From BS750m-G77 sp043797735 (lineage in GTDB: Bacteria; Omnitrophota; Gorgyraeia; Gygaellales; Profunditerraquicolaceae): DNA of 18,541 bases. Numbering within the stretch: position 1 is the first letter of the stretch; every line of letters starts with the position of its first letter. Made by a program: the position numbers and the translations under genes. Shown in pieces: positions 8,837-15,100 of the stretch. The notes beneath the pieces are model-generated. The model was given only the letters and a program-made list of their open reading frames with translations, was not told where the DNA came from and searched no databases. Location: positions 1 through 18,541 of the forward strand of contig JAZDPH010000061.1 in assembly GCA_043797735.1 (NCBI GenBank), read 5' to 3'.

Positions 8837-8938
8837 CAATTTTACAGATACACACAGATATATTTAGGATACACACAGATTATCTGCGTGAATCCAATTA
8901 TTTTATCTGTGTGAATCTGTGTATTGTCTGCAAAATTG
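8837..8938. repeat. Intergenic palindrome built on the word CACAGAT
   Basis: CAATTTT (8837-8843) pairs with 8932-8938. ACAGATACACACAGAT (8844-8859) pairs with 8905-8920 at 15 of 16 positions. Another ACACACAGAT copy sits at 8871-8880. The right arm ends next to the -35 box of the HU promoter. Bases 8901-8923 recur exactly, in reverse complement, as 10563-10585 at the 3' end of hisS. Confidence 0.85.
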
Positions 8939-8939
8939 C

Positions 8940-8968
8940 TTGACACTGTAACTTTTTGATGATATTAT
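8940..8968 (+). promoter_or_regulatory. Sigma70-type promoter for the HU-hisS-aspS group
   Basis: A perfect -35 TTGACA (8940-8945), a 17-nt spacer and TATTAT (8963-8968), which predict transcription starting near 8975. The architecture is the same as the promoters at 1230 and 17980. The -35 abuts the preceding palindrome. Confidence 0.85.
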
Positions 8969-8978
8969 ACTTACAAAC

Positions 8979-9004
8979 ACTCAAGGAGCGAAAGTTCTTT
9001 GAGT
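8979..9004 (+). promoter_or_regulatory. 5'-terminal hairpin in the HU leader RNA
   Basis: ACTCAAGGAGC, loop GAAA, then GTTCTTTGAGT gives an 11-bp stem with two G-U wobbles and a GNRA tetraloop. It starts about four bases after the predicted transcript start. TTTTTT follows at 9010-9015, five bases past the stem. It could be an mRNA-stabilising 5' hairpin or a weak attenuator. It contains AAGGAG in its 5' arm, which stays paired in the folded form. Confidence 0.7.
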
Positions 9005-9043
9005 TTCCCTTTTTTATTGGAAAAAAACATAGGGGGTGTGAGA

Positions 9044-9316
9044 ATGACGAAGAAAGATATAATTCTTAAGGTATCTGATGATACCGGCCTTAAGCAGATA
9101 GACGTAAAACAGATCGTGCAGAAGACCCTTGACACCATTACCGAAGCGCTGGTAAGGGGGGAAAAGATTGAACTGCGCAATTTCGGCGTCTTCAAGATAA
9201 AACAGAGAAAAAGCCGTACAGGTAGAAATCCCCGGACCAATCAGGTAATCCCTGTCCCGCCTAGAAAAGTAGTTGTCTTTAAGGCCGGCTTAGAAATGAA
9301 ACAGAAGGTTAGGTAA
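9044..9316 (+). CDS. HU/IHF-family DNA-binding protein
   Basis: A 90-aa nucleoid protein that bends DNA as a dimer. It has the N-terminal helical dimerisation region (TKKDIILKVSDDTGL) and the family signature from GVFKIKQRKSRTGRNP (48-63), with the arm-tip proline in RNP. Length is exactly that of HU/IHF subunits. I chose the ATG at 9044, preceded by AGGGGGTG (9031-9038); an in-frame TTG at 8999 lies inside the 3' arm of the leader hairpin and would add 15 residues the family lacks. HU and IHF subunits cannot be separated from the sequence alone. Its own promoter is at 8940, and hisS follows after 26 nt. Confidence 0.95.
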   Translation: MTKKDIILKVSDDTGLKQIDVKQIVQKTLDTITEALVRGEKIELRNFGVFKIKQRKSRTGRNPRTNQVIPVPPRKVVVFKAGLEMKQKVR

Positions 9317-9342
9317 AGCCGCCTATTTAGCCCTTTAAGTTT

Positions 9343-10593
9343 ATGCAGAAGAGAGTTCCCGGAACAAGAGATGTTCTGCCGGAGGAGGCATTAGATTGGC
9401 AGGAGCTGGAGGAGGCATCCCGCGAGATTTTTTCTCTTTATAATTATAAAGAGATCCGCACTCCCTTAATCGAAAACGCTTCTTTATTCAACCGTTCGCT
9501 GGGCGAAGGCACAGAGATTGTCCAGAAACAGATGTTTTTGGTTAAAAATAAAGAAGAATTGTATGCCCTGCGGCCTGAAGGGACGGCTTCTATTGTACGG
9601 GCCTATATTGAGAATAGCCTGGATAAGACAGCCAAATTCAGGAAATTTTATTATTTCGGCCCGATGTTCAGGCTGGAGCGCCCGCAAAAGGGCAGGTTGC
9701 GGCAGTTTCACCATATCGGCTGCGAGGCAGTTGGCTCGGCTTCTGCGGATTTGGACGTAGAGGTAATCGCGCTGGCAGAGGGCCTGCTTAAGGCTTTTGC
9801 TATAAAAGATTATAAGATTAAGATAAACAGCCTGGGTTCTTCAAGCGATAAGAAGGAGTTAATCGCCCTCTTAAGCAAAAGACTAAAAAGCCAACTTTCC
9901 AATCTTTGTGCGGATTGCAAGGTTCGTTTTAAAAATAATATACTGCGTATTCTTGACTGCAAGAATGATGCCTGTATTAAGATAACCAGCGGATTGGATA
10001 TTACAGATTCCTACCTTTGCCCCCAATCCCGCGAGCATTTTAGCAGAGTAAAAGAGGGCTTAACGGCCCTTAAGATAAACTACGAAGTTGCGCCGTATCT
10101 TGTGCGCGGCCTGGACTATTACACGCATACCGTATTTGAAATTGTTCATAAAGAATTGGGCGCTCAGGATGCTTTGGGCGCGGGGGGAAGATACGACAAT
10201 CTGGTTAAGGAATTAGGCGGCCCTGATTTGGGGGCAATTGGGTTTGCTTTTGGAGTGGAACGGCTTTTGTTAGTCCGCAACCCACAACCCACAGCCCACA
10301 AAAAAGACTTATTTTATCTAATAACTTTGGGAGAAGAGGCAAAAATAGAAGGATTAAAGTTGCTGGAAGAGCTGCGCAGGGAAGGGATTAGCTGCGATGC
10401 GGATTATGAATCTAAATCGTTAAAGGGCGCGATGCGTGCGGCCAATGATCTAAATGCAGGCAAGGTTTTGATTATAGGGGAGAACGAATTAAATAAGGGT
10501 ACGGTGACGTTGAAGGATATGGCTTCCGGAGAACAAAGGGAGATAACCCGTAAAGATATTCTTACACAGATTCACACAGATAAAAGAATATGA
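9343..10593 (+). CDS. hisS: Histidyl-tRNA synthetase
   Basis: A class II aminoacyl-tRNA synthetase that charges tRNA-His. The 416-aa protein starts with the typical RVPGTRDVLPEE. Motif 2 lies at 105-125 (FGPMFRLERPQKGRLRQFHH), the histidine-specific LVRGLDYYTHT at 253-262, and motif 3 GAIGFAFGVERLL at 297-309. The insertion domain carries CADCKVRF and LRILDCKNDAC. The anticodon-binding domain runs from about 322 to 405. The interdomain linker NPQPTAH (313-319) is encoded by a CCCACA array, and residues 408-413 by an intergenic-type repeat. No strong Shine-Dalgarno is visible before the ATG. aspS begins 13 nt after the stop. Confidence 0.96.
   Translation: MQKRVPGTRDVLPEEALDWQELEEASREIFSLYNYKEIRTPLIENASLFNRSLGEGTEIVQKQMFLVKNKEELYALRPEGTASIVRAYIENSLDKTAKFRKFYYFGPMFRLERPQKGRLRQFHHIGCEAVGSASADLDVEVIALAEGLLKAFAIKDYKIKINSLGSSSDKKELIALLSKRLKSQLSNLCADCKVRFKNNILRILDCKNDACIKITSGLDITDSYLCPQSREHFSRVKEGLTALKINYEVAPYLVRGLDYYTHTVFEIVHKELGAQDALGAGGRYDNLVKELGGPDLGAIGFAFGVERLLLVRNPQPTAHKKDLFYLITLGEEAKIEGLKLLEELRREGISCDADYESKSLKGAMRAANDLNAGKVLIIGENELNKGTVTLKDMASGEQREITRKDILTQIHTDKRI
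10279..10300 (+). repeat. Heptamer CCCACA array inside hisS
   Basis: CCCACA occurs at 10281, 10288 and 10295, a period of seven. It encodes residues 313-319 in the linker between the catalytic core and the anticodon-binding domain. Confidence 0.7.
10563..10585 (+). repeat. Copy of the CACAGAT intergenic repeat at the hisS 3' end
   Basis: These 23 bases (CACAGATTCACACAGAT plus flanks) are the exact reverse complement of 8901-8923. They are read as part of the C-terminal tail of HisRS. Confidence 0.9.
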
Positions 10594-10606
10594 TACATAC
10601 AGAAAA

Positions 10607-12001
10607 ATGCTAAGAACACATACCTGCGGACAGTTAAGCGCAGAAGATGCCGGTAAGGAGGTTACGCTTTGCGGCTGGGTGGCGCGCAGGCGCGACCACG
10701 GTAAACTTATCTTTATCGATATCCGCGACCGATACGGCTATACGCAGGCCGTATTTATCCCCAAGGATTCGCCTGAAGCATACGAAAGGGCGCAGGGGCT
10801 AAGAAGTGAATTTGTCATTAAATTGAGCGGCACGGTAAATAAGCGGCCGGCAAATACGGTCAATCCGAAATTAGCCACGGGCGAAATAGAGGTTTTGGTA
10901 AAGGAGTTAGAGGTTCTAAACCCCAGCATTACTCCGCCCTTTGAGCTCCTGGAGGAAGCCGAAATTAGCGAAGAGGTGCGGCTTAAATACCGCTATCTTG
11001 ACTTAAGGAGGAGAAAGGTCTTTGATAACCTTACCTCAAGGAGCAAACTTTATAAGCTGATACGCGCTTTTTTGGACAGGCAAGGCTTTATAGAATGCGA
11101 GACCCCCATTCTTACCAAATCCACTCCCGAGGGGGCGCGGGATTACCTTGTCCCTTCAAGGGCTGCCCCGGGAAAGTTCTTTGCCCTGCCGCAGTCGCCG
11201 CAGTTATTCAAGCAGATTCTTATGGTTGCCGGGATTGAGCGGTATTACCAGATTGCCAAGTGTTTCCGGGATGAGGACTTGCGCGCGGACCGTCAGCCGG
11301 AGTTCACTCAGCTTGACCTTGAGATGTCTTTTGTAACAGAGGAGGATATCTTTTGCTTAAGCGAAAAGTTAATTCAAGAGGCTTTCAAGGGCCTTAAAAA
11401 TATAGAACTAGAACTTCCCTTTCCGCGCCTCAGCTTTAAAGAGGCGCAAGGCAAGTATGCCAGCGATAAACCCGATTTAAGAAAAGAAAAGAATTGCCCC
11501 TTTGCTTTCGTTTGGATAACGGATTTTCCTTTATTTAAGTATAATCAGGAGGAAAAACGCTGGGAAAGCGAACATCACCCTTTTACCGCGCCTAAGGAGG
11601 AGGATCTCGGCATATTAGAGGAATCCCCTGAGAAGCTAAGAGCCCGTTCGTATGACCTGGTTTTAAACGGCGCAGAGATAGGGTCGGGCTCAGTAAGGAT
11701 TCATAATCAACTGCTGCAGGAAAAGATTTTTAAGGTTATCGGCATAAACAGGGAAGAGGCAAAGAGCCGTTTTGGTTTTCTTTTAGAGGCCTTTGAATTC
11801 GGTGCGCCGCCGCACGCAGGGATCGCCTTTGGCCTGGACAGGCTTCTGGCGATACTGGCGGGCGAAGAGAGCATCAGAGAGGTGATAACTTTTCCCAAAA
11901 ACAGCGCCGCATGCTGCCCTTTAACAGGGGCGCCTTCAGAAGTGGACGAGAAGCAGTTGAGAGAATTGAATATAAATGTAGTAAGGGGCAGTAAGGGGTA
12001 A
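10607..12001 (+). CDS. aspS: Aspartyl-tRNA synthetase lacking the GAD domain
   Basis: Charges tRNA-Asp (class II). An N-terminal OB fold (about 1-105) carries WVARRRDHGKLIFIDIRDR. Motif 2 is FRDEDLRADRQPEFTQLD (220-237) and motif 3 GIAFGLDRLL (405-414). The sequence is clearly of the bacterial type, yet it is only 464 aa against about 590 for E. coli AspRS. The loss is one block: SDKPDLR (286-292), which normally leads into the roughly 125-aa GAD insertion, is followed within five residues by the rejoining segment (PFAFVWITDFPLF). There is no frameshift. His31 is the residue linked in Pseudomonas AspRS with non-discriminating charging. The last residues (RGSKG) are encoded by an AAGGGG-type repeat. 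Confidence 0.95.
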   Translation: MLRTHTCGQLSAEDAGKEVTLCGWVARRRDHGKLIFIDIRDRYGYTQAVFIPKDSPEAYERAQGLRSEFVIKLSGTVNKRPANTVNPKLATGEIEVLVKELEVLNPSITPPFELLEEAEISEEVRLKYRYLDLRRRKVFDNLTSRSKLYKLIRAFLDRQGFIECETPILTKSTPEGARDYLVPSRAAPGKFFALPQSPQLFKQILMVAGIERYYQIAKCFRDEDLRADRQPEFTQLDLEMSFVTEEDIFCLSEKLIQEAFKGLKNIELELPFPRLSFKEAQGKYASDKPDLRKEKNCPFAFVWITDFPLFKYNQEEKRWESEHHPFTAPKEEDLGILEESPEKLRARSYDLVLNGAEIGSGSVRIHNQLLQEKIFKVIGINREEAKSRFGFLLEAFEFGAPPHAGIAFGLDRLLAILAGEESIREVITFPKNSAACCPLTGAPSEVDEKQLRELNINVVRGSKG

Positions 12002-12079
12002 AAGGGGGCAGTAAGGGAGAGTTTAAAAAATTCCCCTACTACCCCTTACTATACCTTACTACCCCATACTATCCCTTAG
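11978..12079. repeat. Palindrome built on the word GTAAGGGG, overlapping the aspS stop
   Basis: Left arm 11978-12019 (GTAAGGGG at 11981 and 11991, GTAAGGGA at 12011), an AT-rich loop around 12020-12032, right arm about 12033-12079 with CCCCTTACT and variants. AGTAAGGGGTA (11990-12000) pairs perfectly with 12040-12050, and TAGTAAGGGG (11979-11988) with 12042-12051, so the registers overlap. The left arm is partly coding: it gives the last aspS residues and stop codon. No T-tract follows the right arm. Confidence 0.85.
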
Positions 12080-12109
12080 ACGAAGTCAATTATAAATTTG
12101 TTTCGTCTA
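12077..12109. repeat. Hairpin TAGACGAA / TTCGTCTA before the LysM gene
   Basis: TAGACGAA (12077-12084) and TTCGTCTA (12102-12109) are perfect complements around a 17-nt AT-rich loop. It lies between the large palindrome and the LysM gene's ribosome site. A promoter or a control hairpin is possible; neither can be shown. Confidence 0.6.
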
Positions 12110-12130
12110 CAGAAATAAAGGAGGGTAGAA

Positions 12131-12673
12131 ATGAAAAGGTGTAATTTATTGTTACTTATAGTGTTAGTTTCAATATTTGCAATAACAGGCTGCACGGTCA
12201 GGACCTATCCTGTAGTTAAAGACAGGGTTGATCAGGATCTCTCCAGCGGCGCAGGCAACAGGGGGTATCTTTTAGGACAGCCGCCTGCCGGCGAAGAAAA
12301 AGACAGAAAAACAACCCGTACCTTGCGGGTATTTGAAATTGAATTGGGCGCTCCGGTAAAAATAGAAAAAAGGGCGAGGCCTTTATATGAAGAAAGTTCG
12401 GCTATCGATGGCTCAGGCGGGGAGATTTTTCAGGATACCTTAGGGTCTGTGTCCAGCGGGTTGGAAAGCGAAGAATATTTCGAAAATTATACCGTTCAGA
12501 AGGGCGATACCCTGCAAAAGATTTCGCAAAAATACTTTGGCACCACAAGGAAATGGAAGAAGATTTTTGATGCCAATACAGATAAGCTAAAGGCCCCTGA
12601 TAAAATCCGTGTCGGGCAGGTTATACGGATACCCATGGAAAAATTGGAAGAGCCGGGAGAGAACCTTAAATAA
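12131..12673 (+). CDS. LysM-domain lipoprotein
   Basis: A 180-aa envelope protein. Residues 1-20 form a lipoprotein signal peptide ending in the lipobox ITGC, with lipidated C21. About 90 residues of polar, probably flexible linker follow. The C-terminus carries one LysM peptidoglycan-binding domain: YTVQKGDTLQKISQKYFG (120-137) through VGQVIRIP (161-168). It is therefore likely to tether the outer or inner membrane to the cell wall. There is no enzymatic domain. A strong ribosome site (GGAGGG) begins at 12120. The gene stands alone between an aspS-associated palindrome and a double-hairpin element that begins at its stop codon. Confidence 0.87.
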   Translation: MKRCNLLLLIVLVSIFAITGCTVRTYPVVKDRVDQDLSSGAGNRGYLLGQPPAGEEKDRKTTRTLRVFEIELGAPVKIEKRARPLYEESSAIDGSGGEIFQDTLGSVSSGLESEEYFENYTVQKGDTLQKISQKYFGTTRKWKKIFDANTDKLKAPDKIRVGQVIRIPMEKLEEPGENLK

Positions 12674-12784
12674 GTGAGGTCTAAACTTACGCGAATATAA
12701 ATGAGCGTAAGTTTATGACCGAACTTATCCCGAAGCATACGCAGAAAATTTCGTAAGAAATTTTCAAGTGTTTATGCGAGGGAT
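12671..12784. repeat. Double-hairpin element, copy 1
   Basis: Left edge TAAGTGAGGTC starts with the LysM-gene stop codon. Stem 1: 12678-12692 pairs with 12705-12720 with one bulged base. The central CCGAACTTATCCCG is at 12719-12732. Stem 2: ATCCC (12727-12731) with GGGAT (12780-12784), GCATA (12735-12739) with TATGC (12773-12777), and GAAAATTTC (12744-12752), loop GTAA, GAAATTTTC (12757-12765). Copy 2 at 18171-18288 shares the left edge and centre but not the stem sequences. Confidence 0.8.
12778..12783 (+). promoter_or_regulatory. phoH ribosome-binding site inside a hairpin arm
   Basis: GAGGGA, 9 nt before the phoH ATG, is the best Shine-Dalgarno. Its GGGA is in the 3' strand of stem 2 of the double-hairpin element and pairs with ATCCC at 12727-12731, so folding would hide it. 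Confidence 0.6.
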
Positions 12785-12792
12785 CTAATTAT

Positions 12793-13752
12793 ATGGATAA
12801 AAATATAAAATTAGAGACCCATCGGCAGGCGCAGGCGCTTCTGGGCCCCCACGATGAAAACCTTAAGGTAATAGAGCGGGAATTTAAGGTTAGGTTGAGT
12901 ATCCGCGGCGAGGATTTAAAGGTTAGCGGAACTGCAGCCAATATTAAGAAAGCCCTCCTGGTTATCGGCCAGCTGCTGGAATCCTCCCGCGGCGGCCAGC
13001 CGGATTTAGAGAAGTCCGGATTAACCCGCCTGATAGCAAGCCTTAAGAATTCAAAAAAGGGCGCTTTAGCCAGCGAGAACCTGGGCTTTAGCCATTCCTT
13101 GAGCGGTAAGGCGATAGGCCCCAGAACCGCCGGCCAGCGTGAATACGTAGAGGCGATAAAAAAGTTCGACATTGTTTTTGGCATTGGCCCGGCAGGGACC
13201 GGTAAAACTTACCTGGCGATGGCCTGCGCGGTGGAGGCTTTAAAAAAAAATGAAGTACGCAGGATAATCCTCACCCGCCCGGCAATCGAGGCCGGGGAAT
13301 CTTTGGGGTTTTTGCCCGGAGACATACAGGAGAAGATATCCCCGTATCTAAGGCCTCTCTACGATGCCTTATATGATATGATGGAGGCCGAGCGCATTGA
13401 AAAATACCTGGAGACCGGCATTATTGAAGTGGCCCCTTTAGCCTATATGAGGGGCAGGACCCTAAACGATGCCTATATCATTTTGGACGAGGCGCAGAAC
13501 TGCACCGCCGAACAGATGAAGATGTTTTTAACCAGGCTGGGGTTTGATTCCAAGGTGGTTATCACCGGGGACGTCACACAGAGCGACCTGCCCGGCGGCA
13601 AGCCTATCGGCCTCTTGCAGGCGCAGGAGATCTTGGGCAGCATCGAGGGAATAAAATTTATACAATTTAGCGGTTTTGACGTAGTCAGGCACGCGTTAGT
13701 GCAAAGGATAATTGAGGCGTATGATAAAACAGGGCCTTTTAAACAAAATTAA
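12793..13752 (+). CDS. phoH: PhoH-family ATPase
   Basis: A cytoplasmic P-loop NTPase of the PhoH/PhoL family, associated with RNA metabolism and ribosome maturation; its exact substrate is not settled. In 319 aa, residues 20-65 form a small KH-like domain. A linker follows, then the ATPase: Walker A GPAGTGKT (132-139), the conserved LTRPAIEAGESLGFLPGD (160-177), Walker B IILDEAQN (229-236) and VVITGDVTQSDLP (255-267). Length is normal. The start at 12793 has GAGGGA 9 nt upstream, inside a hairpin element. The 3' end overlaps the next gene by 32 nt. phoH, a PgpH-type gene, ybeY and recO form a gene order also seen in Firmicutes such as Bacillus. Confidence 0.95.
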   Translation: MDKNIKLETHRQAQALLGPHDENLKVIEREFKVRLSIRGEDLKVSGTAANIKKALLVIGQLLESSRGGQPDLEKSGLTRLIASLKNSKKGALASENLGFSHSLSGKAIGPRTAGQREYVEAIKKFDIVFGIGPAGTGKTYLAMACAVEALKKNEVRRIILTRPAIEAGESLGFLPGDIQEKISPYLRPLYDALYDMMEAERIEKYLETGIIEVAPLAYMRGRTLNDAYIILDEAQNCTAEQMKMFLTRLGFDSKVVITGDVTQSDLPGGKPIGLLQAQEILGSIEGIKFIQFSGFDVVRHALVQRIIEAYDKTGPFKQN

Positions 13753-15100
13753 ATTTATCTTATCTGCGATTACGCTGTTTATAATCAGTTCTGTGCTGCA
13801 GTTGAACCTGATTATCCCCGTATTCTTACTGACCCTTGTGTTGTATATCTTTTACCGCAAGAAAATCCTCAAAGACTGCAATATCTTAAATCTTATTTTT
13901 CTTTTTGTTATCATTTCGGTAACCAGTTATATTATTATTAACCGGGGGCTGTCGCGTTTTTATATACCGATTTGCATCATACCGATGCTGGTGACGCTGC
14001 TTTTTAACCGGCTGGAGCTGTCTTTATTAATGAGCTTGGCAATCTCGGTAGTTATCGCCTCCATGGCCGGAAACCACCTGCATCTTGGGGTATTATTTTT
14101 GGTAAGCGGCATATTGTCCAGTTTATTGGTCTGGAATGCCCGCAGGCGTATGACGATTATCCAGGCGGGTTTTCTGATTGGGATTCTTCAGGCGATACTT
14201 CTGTTTTTTATCGACCGTTTCTGGATCGGTCCGCCTGAGATTTATTTAAAAAGTTATTTAACTGTTATGTTAAACGGCTTTGTTTCAAGTATCATCGTTA
14301 TCGGGGTCTTGCCGGTTTTTGAATGGCTTTTTAAGAGAGTTACCAATATCAGCCTGTTAGAGCTGGCTGATTTTGGCCATCCGCTCCTGCAGCGGCTGGT
14401 GATGGAGGCGCCGGGCACGCATCATCATAGCCTGATAGTGGGAAATTTATCTGATGCTGCCGCCAGCTCCATAGGGGCCAATGCTCTGCTGGCCAGGATC
14501 GGGGCCTATTATCACGACATAGGCAAACTGCAAAAGCCGGAATATTTTAGCGAGAATCAAACTCCCCAGCAAAGTAAGCACGATACGCTTACTCCTTCAA
14601 TGAGTAAGTTGGTGATTATGAACCATGTCAAGGAGGGGGTGGAGCTTGCCAAGAAGTATAAGCTTAACCCATTCATCGTAGACTTTATTCAGCAGCATCA
14701 CGGCAACAGTTTGGTTTTTTATTTTTACCGCCGCGCACTGGAGGAGTTAGAAGATACCCAGGAGGTCAAAGAGGAGGGTTTTCGTTATCCGGGCCCTAAA
14801 CCGAATACCAAAGAAGCAGCGATTATATTGCTGGCTGATTCCGTTGAGGCGGCTACGCGCGCCTTAAAGGATCCTGTGCCGCCTAAGATCGCGGAGGTGG
14901 TGCATAGGGTGATTAATAATAAATTCATAGACGGCCAGCTTGACGAATGCGAACTGACCCTGAAGGACATGGAGGAGATTTCAAAGATATTTATCCGCAT
15001 ATTAAGCGGAATTTACCATAGCCGCGTAACCTACCCTGAAAATCAAAAAAGTGACCTTAACCATAAAAAACCTTCAAAACCAGATTCGGGTCTCTCCTAA
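13721..15100 (+). CDS. PgpH-like 7TM-HD phosphohydrolase, short form
   Basis: A membrane protein with a cytoplasmic HD phosphohydrolase domain. Residues 10-205 contain about six or seven hydrophobic segments, the 7TM region of the 7TMR-HD family. Residues 210-435 are the HD domain: THHHS (233-237), the metal pair H265-D266 in YYHDIGK, H302 in MNHVKEG, H326-H327 in QQHHG, and a late ADSVEA aspartate. Relatives (PgpH of Listeria and Bacillus, about 710 aa) degrade c-di-AMP but carry an extracytoplasmic HDED domain before the 7TM part; it is absent here (459 aa). I chose the ATG at 13721 with GAGG just upstream; a TTG at 13712 is less likely. It overlaps phoH by 32 nt and ybeY by 50 nt. The c-di-AMP role is inferred. 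Confidence 0.88.
   Translation: MIKQGLLNKIKFILSAITLFIISSVLQLNLIIPVFLLTLVLYIFYRKKILKDCNILNLIFLFVIISVTSYIIINRGLSRFYIPICIIPMLVTLLFNRLELSLLMSLAISVVIASMAGNHLHLGVLFLVSGILSSLLVWNARRRMTIIQAGFLIGILQAILLFFIDRFWIGPPEIYLKSYLTVMLNGFVSSIIVIGVLPVFEWLFKRVTNISLLELADFGHPLLQRLVMEAPGTHHHSLIVGNLSDAAASSIGANALLARIGAYYHDIGKLQKPEYFSENQTPQQSKHDTLTPSMSKLVIMNHVKEGVELAKKYKLNPFIVDFIQQHHGNSLVFYFYRRALEELEDTQEVKEEGFRYPGPKPNTKEAAIILLADSVEAATRALKDPVPPKIAEVVHRVINNKFIDGQLDECELTLKDMEEISKIFIRILSGIYHSRVTYPENQKSDLNHKKPSKPDSGLS

Noticed and set aside
8999..9043. A longer HU start at TTG 8999
   Set aside because: AAGGAG lies 10 nt upstream, but it is buried in the leader hairpin and the extra 15 residues have no counterpart in HU/IHF proteins. 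The ATG at 9044 has its own ribosome site.
11450..11520. A frameshift or deletion artefact in aspS where the GAD domain is missing
   Set aside because: The frame is continuous, flanking motifs join cleanly at the domain's known borders, and no remnant is seen in other frames. A read-level check is still the decisive test.
8157..12079. Intergenic palindromes as ordinary intrinsic terminators
   Set aside because: None is followed by a T-tract directly after the 3' arm; in the 8157 element the T-run is in the loop. Transcript 3' ends could still occur there.
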